Positions 1 to 10,160 of a DNA stretch of 64,000 nucleotides are shown here, piece by piece. The notes under the pieces are model-generated. The model was not told the DNA's origin and searched no databases. It saw only the letters and a program-made list of their open reading frames with translations. The stretch spans positions 1-64,000 of the forward strand of contig NZ_RAPY01000001.1 of NCBI RefSeq assembly GCF_003610355.1, in the 5' to 3' direction. Source of the stretch: Sphingobacterium detergens. GTDB lineage: Bacteria > Bacteroidota > Bacteroidia > Sphingobacteriales > Sphingobacteriaceae. Positions within the stretch are counted from its first letter, which is position 1; each line of letters begins with the position of its first letter. The position numbers were made by a program, and so were the translations under genes.

Positions 1-22
1 TGCGCTTTTTAATACTAATCTG

Positions 23-95
23 TGATCCCGCTGGGATTCGAACCCAGGACCCATACATTAAAAGTGTATTGCTCTACCAGCTGAGCTACGGAATC
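23..95 (-). tRNA. tRNA-Lys (anticodon TTT)
   Basis: On the minus strand this folds as a complete 73-nt tRNA. The acceptor arm pairs GATTCCG with CGGGATC, including one T-G pair, and is followed by discriminator A. The D-arm contains AGCTCAGCTGGTAGAGC, the anticodon loop reads CTTTTAA (anticodon TTT, lysine), and the T-loop reads GGTTCGAATCC. CCA is not encoded. It stands alone in this window; any partner tRNA would lie before base 1. Confidence 0.95.
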
Positions 96-237
96 TTACT
101 TCTTTGTTTTTGAACTATCGTTCCTTGTTTGAAGTGATGCAAAGATAGGGTTAATCCCTATTCCTCGCAACTATTTATGTGATAAAAATGCCTTTAATGT
201 GTTTAAACCTTCATTTTTAGCTATTTATTTTTTATCA

Positions 238-516
238 CTAAGACAAAAAATCGCGATCTTCATCGGATAATGTAGATTTAGGGGCCTGATTGTCGTCTTC
301 TGATTGATCAAATGCCGCCGTGTTTTCCTGCTGTTTCGTCTTTTTACCACTTTTTAGGAGAAAGGCAAAGAGTACTCCCATTGCGAAAAATGTCAATAGG
401 AGTTTCCATAATGCTACTTTGCTCTCCACAAAAAGATCAATATTGATTGTTTGCGGGTTTTTGACACAAACTAGCGTTACGATAACCGATAGAAGTATTA
501 AAAGTATATTACGCAT
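238..516 (-). CDS. LapA/DUF1049-like small inner-membrane protein
   Basis: 92 residues. Two hydrophobic helices (about residues 3-19 and 36-54) flank a short loop containing NPQTINIDLF. The cytoplasmic tail is charged and ends in an acidic stretch (SDEDRDFLS). This two-helix layout with an N-P-x-x-I-x-x-x-F loop is typical of the LapA (DUF1049) family, membrane proteins associated with lipopolysaccharide assembly in enterobacteria. The start is the ATG at 516. The gene is separated from copA by 87 bases. The family call rests on layout, so the function is tentative. Confidence 0.55.
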   Translation of the reverse strand: MRNILLILLSVIVTLVCVKNPQTINIDLFVESKVALWKLLLTFFAMGVLFAFLLKSGKKTKQQENTAAFDQSEDDNQAPKSTLSDEDRDFLS

Positions 517-603
517 AATTAATAATGATAAATATATGTCATTAAGAATAGCGAATATAGTTAATTATCTATTTTCGTTGCTATCAAGCGCCTTTCTTTT
601 TGT

Positions 604-3471
604 TTACTTCTTATCTACTTCTATTGTTGCACGGTTTAAGCGTAGTGAGTTTAAAATCACCGAAACGGAACTAAAGCTCATTGCAGCAGCAGCTATCATT
701 GGTGATAACAGGATGCCAAAGCTGGGATATAGAAGCCCTGCAGCCAAGGGAATGCCCAAAATATTATAGATAAAAGCAAAGCCTAAATTTTCTTTAATGT
801 TTCGGAGAAGTTTCTTACTCAGTATTTTGGCTTTAGCGATGCCTATTAGATCTCCCTGTAGCAGGGTCAGAGACGCACTTTGTATCGCTACATCTGTTCC
901 TGTTCCCATAGCGATGCCAATATCGGCTTGCGCAAGGGCAGGAGCATCGTTAATACCATCACCAGCCATTGCCACAATATGTCCTTGTTCCTGTAGCTTA
1001 TGTATTTCCTGTAATTTATCCTTCGGTAATGCATTTGCTTTGAAATGTTTGATGCCGACCTGCTGGGCTACGGATTTTGCCGTGTGTGCATTGTCTCCAG
1101 TAAGCATAATTACATCTACATCATGCTGAAGCAGGTAGTGAATGGCCTGTTTGGAAGAGGTCTTGATCTGATCGGAGATGCTAAAGTAGCCAAGTAAATC
1201 ACTTCCTTTTGCGAGATAGGAAACAGTTTTGCCATTGGATTGGGCTGACTCGACAGCTTTTCGTATTTCGTCTGGAATGATCACCTGCATGGATTCCATC
1301 AACAATTGATTACCGAGGGCAACCAATTGGTCGTTAATATGCCCCTTGATACCTTGTCCGGCAACGTTTTCGAAGTCTGCAACCTGTTGTTCTATTTTAT
1401 TTCCTTCCTTTTTTGCCCGATCAATAATAGCCTGCCCGAGTGGATGGGTGCTGTTGCTGTTGAGGGCGGCGGCTAAGGATAATATTTCGTTGATACCGCT
1501 CTTAGCGGTGGGTTGAATGTCATCAACGGTGGGTTTGCCTTCAGTGATTGTTCCCGTCTTGTCTGTTAATACAACATCAACCTTGTTCATTTTTTCTAAT
1601 GCACTGGCATCTTTGATCAAAATACCATTTTTGGCTCCCTTGCCGACACCGACCATGACGGACATCGGAGTTGCCAGACCAAGCGCACAAGGACAAGCAA
1701 CAATAAGCACTGCCAATGCATTGGCAAAGCCATAAGCCAATGATGGCGCAGGACCCCAGATCCACCAGGCGGAGAATGTCAACAATGCGATAACGATCAC
1801 AATTGGAACAAATATTTCAGATACTTTATCTGTGAGACGTTGGATTGGAGCTTTACTTCTGCTGGCATCATTGACCATCTGAATGATCTGAGCCAATAAG
1901 GTGTCTGAACCAATACGTTCTGCTTTCATGAGAAAACTTCGTTCACCGTTGATGGTTCCGGAACTGACCTTGTCACCTTCCTGCTTTTCGACAGGTAGAG
2001 GTTCGCCTGTCAGCATGGATTCATCAATGCTCGTCGTACCATTTGTAATCTGTCCATCGACAGGGATTTTATCTCCGGGTTTTACTTTCAGCGTATCACC
2101 GATCTTAATCTGATCTACTCCAATTTTTACGTCGATACCATTTTCGACCCGGGTAGCGTCAGAGGGGCTGAGTTTAATGAGCTCTTTGATTGCTGAATTG
2201 GTTTTGGAATGGGCTTTGGCTTCCATCACTTGCCCAAGGAGAACCAATGTTAGGATAACAGTAACGGACTCAAAATATAATGCGATATATCCGTGATGAT
2301 TTTTTAGATCAGCCGGAAATAACTGCGGGAAAAACAGGCCAATAATACTATATACGAACCCCGCACCAGCGCCAAGGGCAATCAAGCTAAACATATTCAG
2401 ACGCCAGGTTTTAAAAGAAATCCAACCGCGTTGGAAAAATGACCAACAGGTATAGAAGACCACCGGCAGGGATAGAAATAATTGTATCCAGCCTGACCAA
2501 TCCGGTGGAATTACTTTACCGATCGGATTACCGGGAAGCATTTCTCCCATGGATAGTATAAATATCGGAACTGTAAACAGGATGGATAGCCACAGTTTCA
2601 TCCGGAGATCTCTATAGGTCCTATCATCGTCGGTATCATTTCCTCCAGCGATAGGGACAAGATCCATACCACAGATCGGGCAGCTTCCAGGATGATCCTG
2701 AACAATTTCGGGGTGCATCGGACAGCTGTATTGTGTGCTTTTGGTTAATTCGGGTACTTTCTCCAAGTTCATCCCACAAACTGGACAGTTGCCCGGTTTA
2801 TCATAGAGCTTGTCGCCCTCACAATGCATGGGACAGTAGTATTTTCCCGCTGAACCCGCTTTCTGTTGATTGGGTTTTGCAGCGGCAGAATGGTCGTTGT
2901 GGGCATGTTTATGCTGGTTATGGTCGTGACCATGTTGTACCGATTCATGTTGGTGATGGTCATGATCCTGTGCTTCAGATTGATGTTGTTGTCCAGCATG
3001 ATTATGTTCCTGCATAATGGATTCATGCTGCTGTTCCTTCTTTTTCTGTGTGACAACTGTTGGAGTTTGGTCTGCGCTGTGCCTATGATCAGGATGATGA
3101 TGTTTGTTTTCATTATTTTCCATCGGTACAAGGTACATCCCACAAACAGGACAGCGTCCCGGTTGATCGTAGGTTTTATCACCTTCGCAGTGCATAGGGC
3201 AATAGTACTTGCTTGATGCAGATAGCTTTGGTTGTTCCGTATTTGGGGTTTCTTGTACAGATTTATTCAGTTCGCCAATATGATAATTACCTAATTTAGC
3301 GAGGGTCTCCTGTAGTTGTTCTGTCGGAATTTCTATTGCAGATTCTATTGTCAGTAGCGGTGGCTCTAGCGTAACTTTAGCCTGAACTTCAGGAAGCTGA
3401 TTGATAGCATTCTCAATTGTTGTTCTACACCCGTCACAGGACATGCCTGAAAGTTTATATTGGTATTGCAT
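604..3471 (-). CDS. copA: Copper-translocating P1B-type ATPase with HMA domain and three metal-binding repeats
   Basis: 955 residues; exports Cu(I), possibly Ag(I), across the inner membrane at the cost of ATP. An HMA domain (residues 1-70) carries GMSCDGC, with Cys12 and Cys15. Three short Cys-rich heavy-metal-binding modules follow at about 89-116, 210-238 and 248-273, each of the type YxCPMH...CPxCGM. Between the first two lies a very His-rich linker (about 123-194). The P-type core shows TGE (488-490), the transport motif CPC (593-595), the phosphorylated Asp in DKTGT (637-641), HP (676-677), TGDN (791-794) and GDGIND (837-842). CPC together with HP is typical of Cu(I) pumps. No copper chaperone or CueR/CsoR gene adjoins it. 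The duplicated modules and His linker make it longer than a usual CopA of about 750-850 residues. Confidence 0.93.
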   Translation of the reverse strand: MQYQYKLSGMSCDGCRTTIENAINQLPEVQAKVTLEPPLLTIESAIEIPTEQLQETLAKLGNYHIGELNKSVQETPNTEQPKLSASSKYYCPMHCEGDKTYDQPGRCPVCGMYLVPMENNENKHHHPDHRHSADQTPTVVTQKKKEQQHESIMQEHNHAGQQHQSEAQDHDHHQHESVQHGHDHNQHKHAHNDHSAAAKPNQQKAGSAGKYYCPMHCEGDKLYDKPGNCPVCGMNLEKVPELTKSTQYSCPMHPEIVQDHPGSCPICGMDLVPIAGGNDTDDDRTYRDLRMKLWLSILFTVPIFILSMGEMLPGNPIGKVIPPDWSGWIQLFLSLPVVFYTCWSFFQRGWISFKTWRLNMFSLIALGAGAGFVYSIIGLFFPQLFPADLKNHHGYIALYFESVTVILTLVLLGQVMEAKAHSKTNSAIKELIKLSPSDATRVENGIDVKIGVDQIKIGDTLKVKPGDKIPVDGQITNGTTSIDESMLTGEPLPVEKQEGDKVSSGTINGERSFLMKAERIGSDTLLAQIIQMVNDASRSKAPIQRLTDKVSEIFVPIVIVIALLTFSAWWIWGPAPSLAYGFANALAVLIVACPCALGLATPMSVMVGVGKGAKNGILIKDASALEKMNKVDVVLTDKTGTITEGKPTVDDIQPTAKSGINEILSLAAALNSNSTHPLGQAIIDRAKKEGNKIEQQVADFENVAGQGIKGHINDQLVALGNQLLMESMQVIIPDEIRKAVESAQSNGKTVSYLAKGSDLLGYFSISDQIKTSSKQAIHYLLQHDVDVIMLTGDNAHTAKSVAQQVGIKHFKANALPKDKLQEIHKLQEQGHIVAMAGDGINDAPALAQADIGIAMGTGTDVAIQSASLTLLQGDLIGIAKAKILSKKLLRNIKENLGFAFIYNILGIPLAAGLLYPSFGILLSPMIAAAAMSFSSVSVILNSLRLNRATIEVDKK

Positions 3472-3735
3472 AGCATTTTGTTGTACAATAAATTTAAGGG
3501 TTATTGCTTGGGTAATGTTATACTTTTACACTGTTTATTTGTAATATTTCAAAGCGTATATTCCGTCCTTTCGGAAAGAAAATCAACCTGTTGGATAAAC
3601 GATGATCTCGATACCACACCTAAAATAAACAAACAAAGTGGGCTATTTGTTTAGCGTGATAATACCCAACGAAACAGGAGCGGGGACAGGGAGGATAGGG
3701 GTGAGTTAAGTTGTATTGGGGACCAAAGTCGGCTT

Positions 3736-4035
3736 TTAGGAAAGCAGCATGGCTTCTGGATGCTTCATTAAGCTCTGGACAGTTAGTTTGCCTGCTAACA
3801 ATGCTTCGTGAAAAGGTGATGGAACCATTATTTTAAAGGTTTTACGCGCTGTTTTAACGAAAAAAAGTGCACCATGGCTGACCTGCTTATCGTCAATAAT
3901 CAACGTATGTTGCGTAACAAGTTGGCTGCCTAGTTTTTCCTTTTCAACGAGCTGTATAAGTTGTTGCATTGTATCAATCTGTTTTGCCAAAATTACCAAA
4001 TACTTATCATTTTTTAGTTTTTTTTTATTTGGCAA
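3736..4035 (-). CDS. Hypothetical small protein
   Basis: Up to 99 residues from a TTG at 4035; an internal ATG at 3969 would give 77. I do not recognise the family. There is no signal peptide or membrane segment. The N-terminus is basic, and the sequence reads as an alpha/beta soluble protein with an amphipathic helix around residues 18-33. It lies divergent from fbp, with about 200 bases between them. The long frame and protein-like composition support coding, but the start is uncertain. Confidence 0.5.
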   Translation of the reverse strand: MPNKKKLKNDKYLVILAKQIDTMQQLIQLVEKEKLGSQLVTQHTLIIDDKQVSHGALFFVKTARKTFKIMVPSPFHEALLAGKLTVQSLMKHPEAMLLS

Positions 4036-4237
4036 TATTTAGAAGATATCTACTTCTGGCTGAGCTTTGTTATCTTTTTGTAGTTGATAATCGTTTTAGC
4101 AAATGAAAGTTTTCAAGGAAATGCGCAATCGATTGCGTATTTCGTCTGCTAAAGTTTAGCTGAACAGGGGTTTGACTTTGCTAAAATATGTTTTACTTTT
4201 TTAGCTTTGTGCAACAAATATCCAATAAAACACTATT

Positions 4238-5245
4238 ATGAGTGGTATAACAACACTAGGTCAATTTATTATTGAAAAACAAGCCGATTTTCCATACGCG
4301 AAAGGCGAGCTGTCCAGACTCTTGCGTGATATCGGAATTGCAGCAAAAATTGTTAACAGAGAAGTCAATAAGGCTGGATTGGTTGATATCCTGGGGGATG
4401 CAGGTCAAACCAATATTCAGGGGGAAGGGCAGAAAAAGCTGGATGTGTATGCTGATGAGCAATTTATTAAAGCGCTCCAAAGTGGGGGCGAATGCTGTGT
4501 GGTTGCTTCTGAGGAACATGAAAATCCAGTTTACATGCAGTCTGGAGTTTCTAAAAATGCAAAATATATTGTTTGTATAGATCCACTGGATGGTTCGAGT
4601 AATATTGATGTGAATGTTTCTGTGGGTACCATTTTTTCGATTTACCGTCGGCTTTCGGATACCGGAGTATCGTGCAATAGCAATGATATTCTGCAACATG
4701 GAACTAAGCAGGTTGCAGCTGGATACGTAATTTACGGAAGTTCAACGATGTTGGTCTATACCACTGGAAAGGGTGTGAATGGGTTTACATTGGATCCTTC
4801 GATTGGTGAATTCTGCCTATCACATCCCGATATGAAGATTCCCGAAGCTGGCCATATTTATTCGATCAATGAGGGAAACTATTCTAAATTTCCGAACGGC
4901 GTTAAGCAATATATCAAATACTGCCAAATGGAAGATGCTTCTACCCAGCGCCCCTACGCGTCACGTTATATTGGCTCTATGGTTGCCGACATTCATCGTA
5001 ATCTATTGAAAGGAGGGATATTTCTTTATCCAACCACCTCTGCCCACCCGAATGGTAAACTGCGATTGATGTATGAGTGTAATCCGATCGCTTTTATTAT
5101 TGAACAAGCCGGAGGTAAAGCGACCAATGGATATCAACGTATTTTAGATATTGAACCAAAGACATTACACCAACGAACGGCAGCTTTTTTGGGGAACTCC
5201 GAGATGGTCGAACTCCTCGAAGATTTCCTGCAAAAACAGCAGTAA
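4238..5245 (+). CDS. fbp: Class 1 fructose-1,6-bisphosphatase
   Basis: 335 residues, the usual length for class 1 FBPase. It hydrolyses fructose-1,6-bisphosphate to fructose-6-phosphate in gluconeogenesis, in the cytoplasm. The metal-binding signature DPLDGSSN sits at 115-122, with the acidic pair in ASEEHE at about 90-95 just upstream. The sugar-phosphate-binding region includes [15 protein letters not shown] and the C-terminal [11 protein letters not shown] motif. The ATG at 4238 gives the expected N-terminus (TLGQFI). It is a single gene. A 10-bp hairpin with a short T run at 5317-5350 follows and may be its terminator. Confidence 0.96.
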   Translation: MSGITTLGQFIIEKQADFPYAKGELSRLLRDIGIAAKIVNREVNKAGLVDILGDAGQTNIQGEGQKKLDVYADEQFIKALQSGGECCVVASEEHENPVYMQSGVSKNAKYIVCIDPLDGSSNIDVNVSVGTIFSIYRRLSDTGVSCNSNDILQHGTKQVAAGYVIYGSSTMLVYTTGKGVNGFTLDPSIGEFCLSHPDMKIPEAGHIYSINEGNYSKFPNGVKQYIKYCQMEDASTQRPYASRYIGSMVADIHRNLLKGGIFLYPTTSAHPNGKLRLMYECNPIAFIIEQAGGKATNGYQRILDIEPKTLHQRTAAFLGNSEMVELLEDFLQKQQ

Positions 5246-5300
5246 TTCATTCTGTAGTGATTCAATGACAGGTAAAATTCGTTTGCCAATTAGAATTATT

Positions 5301-5308
5301 TATCTTTG
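5301..5308 (+). promoter_or_regulatory. Candidate Bacteroidota -7 promoter element
   Basis: The octamer TATCTTTG matches the Bacteroidota -7 consensus TAnnTTTG. It lies 56 bases before the L,D-transpeptidase ATG at 5364. A TTTG at 5282-5285 is somewhat close to serve as a normal -33 box. If it is used, the transcript would begin right before the hairpin at 5317-5344. Confidence 0.4.
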
Positions 5309-5316
5309 TGATCAGA

Positions 5317-5350
5317 AAATGGCTTCATTATTGCGAAGCCATTTCTTTTT
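5317..5350 (+). terminator. Hairpin with T run: fbp terminator or ldt leader hairpin
   Basis: Perfect 10-bp arms (5317-5326 and 5335-5344) with an 8-nt loop, followed by CTTTTT. It sits 71 bases after the fbp stop and 20 bases before the transpeptidase ATG, and downstream of a TAnnTTTG element. It could therefore end fbp transcription or lie in the 5' leader of the next gene. Confidence 0.6.
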
Positions 5351-5363
5351 CATTATTTGTCGT

Positions 5364-6812
5364 ATGTTACGTATTTTAGTTTTTATTTCCTTCGTTTCAA
5401 TTGTATTTTTTTCCTGTAAAGAGAATCCACCGACTTATGGCGATGTGCTCGCAAACGGTTTTGAGCAAAAATCCTATAAAGAATTTGATACGACGGCCTA
5501 TCTGAAGGTATTCCATGAGGTGTACGGTAAACAGAAGTCCAAATTGCATAATCCGAGTTGGATGAAGGAGTTATCTGACTCTACCGAGGGGATGACTTTA
5601 ATCGCTGGCCATCTATTCGATGGTAGTATTGATACGCTATTGAATTATTTTGAACAAAGCGAAAAACATGGGATTCGTAGCAGTTACTTTCATACAACAG
5701 AGATCAAGGAAACTTTATTTTCTCTTCGCAAACTGAAGCCTAAGGATGTAGCGGAATCTTATCCGCTTCTGGCCAAATTGGATCTTTTAGGGACAGATGG
5801 CTTAGTGGCTTATGTAAGCAGTATAAAATATGGTGTAATCAACCCAAAACGTTTGTATGGGAGGTATTTTGTTCCTCAGAAACGTATGAACTATGCTGGC
5901 GTCGTGCATCTATTGGATAGTGTGGAGATTGGACCATTAATGGCTGGAATTCAACCAAAAAACCAGTATTACATTCAATTTCAGGATTTGTTGGAAAACG
6001 GTAACCTGGATAATGCGCAAAGAACGAAAGTATTGATGGTGCTTGAAAAATTACGGTGGATGGGGGAGTCTTTCCCCGAGAAATATGTTATTGTCAATAT
6101 TCCTGAACAGAGACTACACATCATGGAAGACGGAAAAACCAGCCAATTGATGAATGTGTGTGTTGGTGAAACGGATAACCCGGCATATACCCGTAAAGGT
6201 GAAAACCATGAAACTCCGGTCATGCAGGGCATCTTGGATGCCATGCAGGTCAACCCTGTATGGAATATCCCGAGTAGTATTGTGAAAAAAGAATTATTGG
6301 CAAGTGTACGGAACAATCCCAACTATCTAGCTTCACGTAATATGGTGGCATATTATAAAGGAAAGCAGGTGGATCCCAGTACCGTAAATTGGCAATCCGA
6401 TTCGGTGGAGAAATTCCGTTTTAAACAAAATCCGGGTTCAGACAATTCGTTGGGTAATGTGAAATTTTTGTTTGAAAATGCTTATTCGATCTATCTCCAT
6501 GATACGCCTGCCAAACAAATGTTTGGACAGACTAACCGCGCTGTGAGCCATGGTTGTGTGCGCGTTGAAAAACCCGTAGACCTGGCCGGTTACCTGGTCA
6601 ATAATGAAAAGCAGGCTGAGAAGATTGCGAAAGAGATTACAACGGATTCTATCACCAAGTCGCGTTGGGTAACACTGAAACGTCAGATGCCTGTATACCT
6701 GACTTATTATACCACCTGGCTTGACGATGATGGTAAAATGGTTTCTTATCCAGATATCTATGGGTATGACCCACGTCTGAAGGAGGCGATGAAAAAATAT
6801 TGGACAAATTAA
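5364..6812 (+). CDS. L,D-transpeptidase (YkuD) lipoprotein
   Basis: 482 residues from the ATG at 5364, chosen because it gives a clean lipoprotein signal with lipobox Cys18 (VFFSC). The reading frame stays open further upstream, but that part overlaps fbp and looks non-coding. The N-terminal half resembles the scaffold domain of YcbB/LdtD-type enzymes. The C-terminal catalytic domain has the YkuD signature SHGCVR with His396 and nucleophile Cys398. Such enzymes form 3-3 crosslinks in peptidoglycan or attach proteins to it, and a lipid anchor would place this one in the periplasm. No separate peptidoglycan-binding repeat is evident. It is monocistronic, bounded by hairpins on both sides. Confidence 0.88.
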   Translation: MLRILVFISFVSIVFFSCKENPPTYGDVLANGFEQKSYKEFDTTAYLKVFHEVYGKQKSKLHNPSWMKELSDSTEGMTLIAGHLFDGSIDTLLNYFEQSEKHGIRSSYFHTTEIKETLFSLRKLKPKDVAESYPLLAKLDLLGTDGLVAYVSSIKYGVINPKRLYGRYFVPQKRMNYAGVVHLLDSVEIGPLMAGIQPKNQYYIQFQDLLENGNLDNAQRTKVLMVLEKLRWMGESFPEKYVIVNIPEQRLHIMEDGKTSQLMNVCVGETDNPAYTRKGENHETPVMQGILDAMQVNPVWNIPSSIVKKELLASVRNNPNYLASRNMVAYYKGKQVDPSTVNWQSDSVEKFRFKQNPGSDNSLGNVKFLFENAYSIYLHDTPAKQMFGQTNRAVSHGCVRVEKPVDLAGYLVNNEKQAEKIAKEITTDSITKSRWVTLKRQMPVYLTYYTTWLDDDGKMVSYPDIYGYDPRLKEAMKKYWTN

Positions 6813-6816
6813 AAAG

Positions 6817-6849
6817 AAGACCTAACCGGAAGACGGTTAGGTCTTTTTT
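6817..6849. terminator. Bidirectional intrinsic terminator
   Basis: Perfect 12-bp stem (6817-6828 and 6834-6845) with loop GAAGA and a T run on the plus strand. An A run on the left serves as the T run for minus-strand transcripts. It begins 5 bases after the transpeptidase stop and separates it from the convergent DUF3943 gene. Confidence 0.88.
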
Positions 6850-6867
6850 CTAATCGTTTGGTTTGTC

Positions 6868-8457
6868 TTAGTATTCGGAGTTGTAGGCTAGAGCCAAACG
6901 GATAAAAGGATAATCTTTATTGACATTGTTATGGTCTTGGTAATGGCCTTCAAGTCTAAAATATCCGGAGTAAAGGTTGACCCCAAAGTTTTTCCAGATC
7001 CGCACAGATGCACTGGTGGATGCGGTATGAAGATAGTGGTGAGATTTGTTACCACTGATTGTGACGAAATATCCACCACGGTAATCTATACCAAATTTGA
7101 AGCGATTGAGCGTACTTAGTGTTGCTGATGCCCGGACATCTGCTCCAGGGCCATAATCGTAGGTACGACTTTCGCCAAAATGAAGATAGGGATCCGGTAC
7201 TGCGGCCAGTACGACTGGACCACCACCCAGAATGGTGGTCAACTTGGTCCGTTTACTGATGTTATAATTGGAAAAAATATTGTAATTGATACTTTGTGAT
7301 CCATAATAGAACGCTTCATTACGCAAAAAGTCAAAATGAGCGGAGACGATACCACGATGTCGGCCTGTTAAATTGGATAATATTCGATTTCCATAGAGAG
7401 AAGCGTAAACATTAACTGCATTGACCATAGAACTGTCATCTGATCCAATCTCAAGATTTAGAAAGAAGTCGTCAAATGGTTTCTTTTTATCGACATCATC
7501 GTTGTTGTAAATCAGTTTAATGCGCGCGTAGATATCATTCTTTCCCCGGCTCAGGACATTATGCTCCTTGGCATCAAATCTGCGGATCCCCAACTCCACT
7601 TCGGTATGGACCAAAGAACTGTCAACCACGGCACCTTTGGTTGTATTTCCCCAACGGCCATCGAGCAGCCGATTTAAGCCATTCATCGGATTGATCAACA
7701 TTGCCAAAATTTCCTTTTTATTACGTTGTCCTTTTGTAAGGCTTGGTCTGGCGAGCACATGGTGTGAAAGACGATGAGTCATCTCACCGAGAATTGTTCC
7801 ACCAAAACTGGTATTGATAATATCGTTGATCGAAGGCGGCTCTGTCTCACCTGCTGTCTCCCAGATGTAACTTCCGGCAACTGTCGCGAGCGTAGACTGT
7901 AGGAAACTAAAATTGTTGGATCGGAATGAATTGAAATAGAACTGACCATGGTAAGGGTGGGCGATCTGATTTGTAGCAAAGAGATTGTCATCCCATGTCC
8001 AAGCGGAAAACTTCAAATGACTGAAGAAATTTTTGAAGGAAATATGGGAGACAGGATCTTTCCGTATGAAATAATTGACTGAAGCAGGTATGGCCTGAAT
8101 AGAAAACCATTCGATTCCAGCCCGCAGAAAGTCTTTCTTTTGATAATTTACGATACTATCGGGTAATTTGGCATTGATCCGATCGGAAATCCATTTCGTC
8201 TGGTGCATGGATACGGTGATGCTATCCATCAATTTTTTTTTGGGGCCTATAGGAATTATGCTGTCTGTTGATGATTTTAGCTGCATGCTGTCTGCTAGCA
8301 ATGAGGGATTTAAGATTGAAAATGGTACGACAGACTGACTTGTATAAGTGGTTCCGCTAGCTGTGGAATTAGCAAAGCCCAAGCTTCCAAAAAGGGTAGT
8401 AAATAGATTTATAAATAAAAATAAAATAGAGCGATATGTACCTAAATGTTGTTTCAT
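6868..8457 (-). CDS. DUF3943 family envelope protein
   Basis: 529 residues from the ATG at 8457; a TTG at 8481 is possible but less likely. An N-terminal signal peptide (about residues 9-32, ending near FANS) directs export. The middle contains conserved DUF3943-like features: WDDNLFATNQIAHPYHG, then WETAGE and PSINDIINTSFGGT. The C-terminal half alternates aromatic and polar residues and ends in an aromatic-rich strand, consistent with an outer-membrane beta-barrel. The family has no established function. It is a single gene, convergent with the L,D-transpeptidase. Confidence 0.75.
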   Translation of the reverse strand: MKQHLGTYRSILFLFINLFTTLFGSLGFANSTASGTTYTSQSVVPFSILNPSLLADSMQLKSSTDSIIPIGPKKKLMDSITVSMHQTKWISDRINAKLPDSIVNYQKKDFLRAGIEWFSIQAIPASVNYFIRKDPVSHISFKNFFSHLKFSAWTWDDNLFATNQIAHPYHGQFYFNSFRSNNFSFLQSTLATVAGSYIWETAGETEPPSINDIINTSFGGTILGEMTHRLSHHVLARPSLTKGQRNKKEILAMLINPMNGLNRLLDGRWGNTTKGAVVDSSLVHTEVELGIRRFDAKEHNVLSRGKNDIYARIKLIYNNDDVDKKKPFDDFFLNLEIGSDDSSMVNAVNVYASLYGNRILSNLTGRHRGIVSAHFDFLRNEAFYYGSQSINYNIFSNYNISKRTKLTTILGGGPVVLAAVPDPYLHFGESRTYDYGPGADVRASATLSTLNRFKFGIDYRGGYFVTISGNKSHHYLHTASTSASVRIWKNFGVNLYSGYFRLEGHYQDHNNVNKDYPFIRLALAYNSEY

Positions 8458-8561
8458 AAGGGTTAATATACTGTTTTGCAATAAAACTTGTAATGAATAA
8501 CAAATAGTTGCTAAAAGTGTTTTTAGGATTGTGATTTCTTTGTGTTTTAGCTGCGCATAGC

Positions 8562-8593
8562 TTGCTGATTTGCGGTACGGATTGTTACCTTTG
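8562..8593 (+). promoter_or_regulatory. Promoter of the SulP transporter gene
   Basis: TACCTTTG at 8586-8593 matches the Bacteroidota -7 box TAnnTTTG. TTG at 8562-8564 lies 21 bases upstream, at the -33 position. The predicted transcript starts near 8600. This places the open frame's first in-frame start (8570) upstream of transcription and supports the ATG at 8627. Confidence 0.6.
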
Positions 8594-8626
8594 CAGGGCT
8601 TTATTACTGTTCAACTGATTTTTGAT

Positions 8627-10159
8627 ATGAACAATACCTTTGAATTTTTTAATGTGCGATCCGTCAATTTTAAGAATGAGCTATTTGCTGGTTTGACGGT
8701 TGCCATGACCATGATACCGGAATCACTTTCATTTGCAATATTAGCGGGCTTGCCTCCTCTGACGGGGCTTTATGCGGCTTTTTTAATGGGGCTTGTGACA
8801 GCTGTTTTGGGAGGAAGACCGGGTATGGTATCTGGTGGGGCCGGTGCAACTATTGTCGTTCTGATGGCGCTTGCAGCAAGTCATGGTATCGATTATCTTT
8901 TCGCCGCTGTGGTCCTGGCAGGTCTATTGCAATTTTTGGTCGGTCTTTTTAAATGGGGTAAATTTGTTCGACTGATTCCGCAGCCTGTTATGTATGGTTT
9001 CTTGAACGGATTGGCGATTATTATTTTCATGGCGCAGGTTGTCCAATTTAAAGTGAGCAGTGGAACAGGCACAGCATGGATGTCTGGGCCGACACTATAT
9101 ATTATGGGGGGACTTACATTGTTAACGATGTTGATTGTGATCGGTTTTCCGAGGCTGACAAAAGCAATTCCCGCGTCGTTAATCGCCATTTTAGTCGTTT
9201 TTGGTCTGGTTTCCCTGCTGGGTATAGAAACCAAGAAGGTCGTGGACATCGCTTCAGTCAGCGGATCACTGCCACATTTTCATCTGCCCAATGTTCCCTG
9301 GAATTGGGAGACATTGCAATTGATCTTTCCATATTCCCTAGTGATGGCTGCTGTGGGACTTGTTGAGTCTCTTTTAACCCTTAATATGGTTGATGAAATT
9401 ACAGCTAGCAAGGGGGACGCAAATCGCGAGTCCATGGCGCAGGGGATTGCAAATGCGGTTAACGGATTTTTTGGTGGAATGGGGGGATGTGCCATGGTGG
9501 CCCAGACGCTGGTGAATCTGAATGCCGGTGCACGGACCCGACTATCTGCTTTTATCGGTGCCATAACAATCCTGGTGATTATCCTGGTCGGTGCTCCTTT
9601 TATCGAGCAGATTCCGATGGCGGCACTTGTCGGGGTGATGATGATGGTTGCGATCGGAACTTTTCAATGGGTAAGTTTCCGGATCATCAATAAATTTCCG
9701 AAATCAGATATTTTCGTTGGTATTCTTGTTGCTGGAATAACAGTGTTATTGCACAATTTGGCTTTAGCTGTACTTGTTGGTGTCGTCGTGTCTGCATTGG
9801 TTTTTGCCTGGGATAATGCAAAACGGATACGGGCCAGAAAATACCTCGACCAAGATGGCATAAAGCATTATGAAATATATGGTCCTCTTTTTTTCGGATC
9901 TACCGCCAATTTTTTGGATAAGTTTGATATCTCTGAGGATCCCGATCGCGTCATTTTGGATTTTAAGGAAAGCAGGGTGGTGGACATGTCTGCTGTGGAT
10001 GCGTTAAATAAAATCACGGAGCGGTATGCCGCACAACAGAAGAAGATAGAGCTTTGGCACCTCAGTGAGGATTGTCGCTCTTTACTCAAAAATGCCGAGG
10101 GAATCGCTATCGTTAATATTATGGAGGATCCGACTTATCAGGTGATGCCTGGTAAATAA
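8627..10159 (+). CDS. SulP-family inorganic anion transporter with STAS domain
   Basis: 510 residues. About 10-12 hydrophobic helices occupy residues 10-400. The early motif PESLSFAILAGLPPLTGLY matches the SulP entry helix region. The C-terminal 100 residues form a cytoplasmic STAS domain with the core RVVDMSAVDAL. The family carries sulfate, bicarbonate or dicarboxylates; length and STAS domain are normal, but the substrate cannot be read from sequence. The start is fixed by the promoter at 8562-8593. Its stop is one base from the stop of the convergent methyltransferase gene, and no hairpin lies between them. Confidence 0.9.
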   Translation: MNNTFEFFNVRSVNFKNELFAGLTVAMTMIPESLSFAILAGLPPLTGLYAAFLMGLVTAVLGGRPGMVSGGAGATIVVLMALAASHGIDYLFAAVVLAGLLQFLVGLFKWGKFVRLIPQPVMYGFLNGLAIIIFMAQVVQFKVSSGTGTAWMSGPTLYIMGGLTLLTMLIVIGFPRLTKAIPASLIAILVVFGLVSLLGIETKKVVDIASVSGSLPHFHLPNVPWNWETLQLIFPYSLVMAAVGLVESLLTLNMVDEITASKGDANRESMAQGIANAVNGFFGGMGGCAMVAQTLVNLNAGARTRLSAFIGAITILVIILVGAPFIEQIPMAALVGVMMMVAIGTFQWVSFRIINKFPKSDIFVGILVAGITVLLHNLALAVLVGVVVSALVFAWDNAKRIRARKYLDQDGIKHYEIYGPLFFGSTANFLDKFDISEDPDRVILDFKESRVVDMSAVDALNKITERYAAQQKKIELWHLSEDCRSLLKNAEGIAIVNIMEDPTYQVMPGK

Positions 10160-10160
10160 G

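Noticed and set aside
320..769. 149-codon plus-strand frame opposite the LapA-like gene and the copA end
   Set aside because: It is the antisense reflection of clearly coding minus-strand genes and has no coherent domain or signal.
2866..3011. His-codon repeats in copA considered as a CRISPR or tandem DNA array
   Set aside because: Units are irregular, have no spacers, and code in frame for a His-rich linker.
2769..3216. Long Met/Ile- and His-rich frames in both directions over the copA N-terminus
   Set aside because: They mirror the Cys/His repeats and His linker of the pump in other frames; composition follows from the repeats.
4256..4699. 147-codon minus-strand frame inside fbp
   Set aside because: Entirely overlaps the strongly conserved fbp; no protein features of its own.
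8570..8626. Upstream start for the SulP protein adding 19 residues
   Set aside because: The -7 promoter box at 8586-8593 lies downstream of that start, and the extra residues are unlike the family N-terminus.
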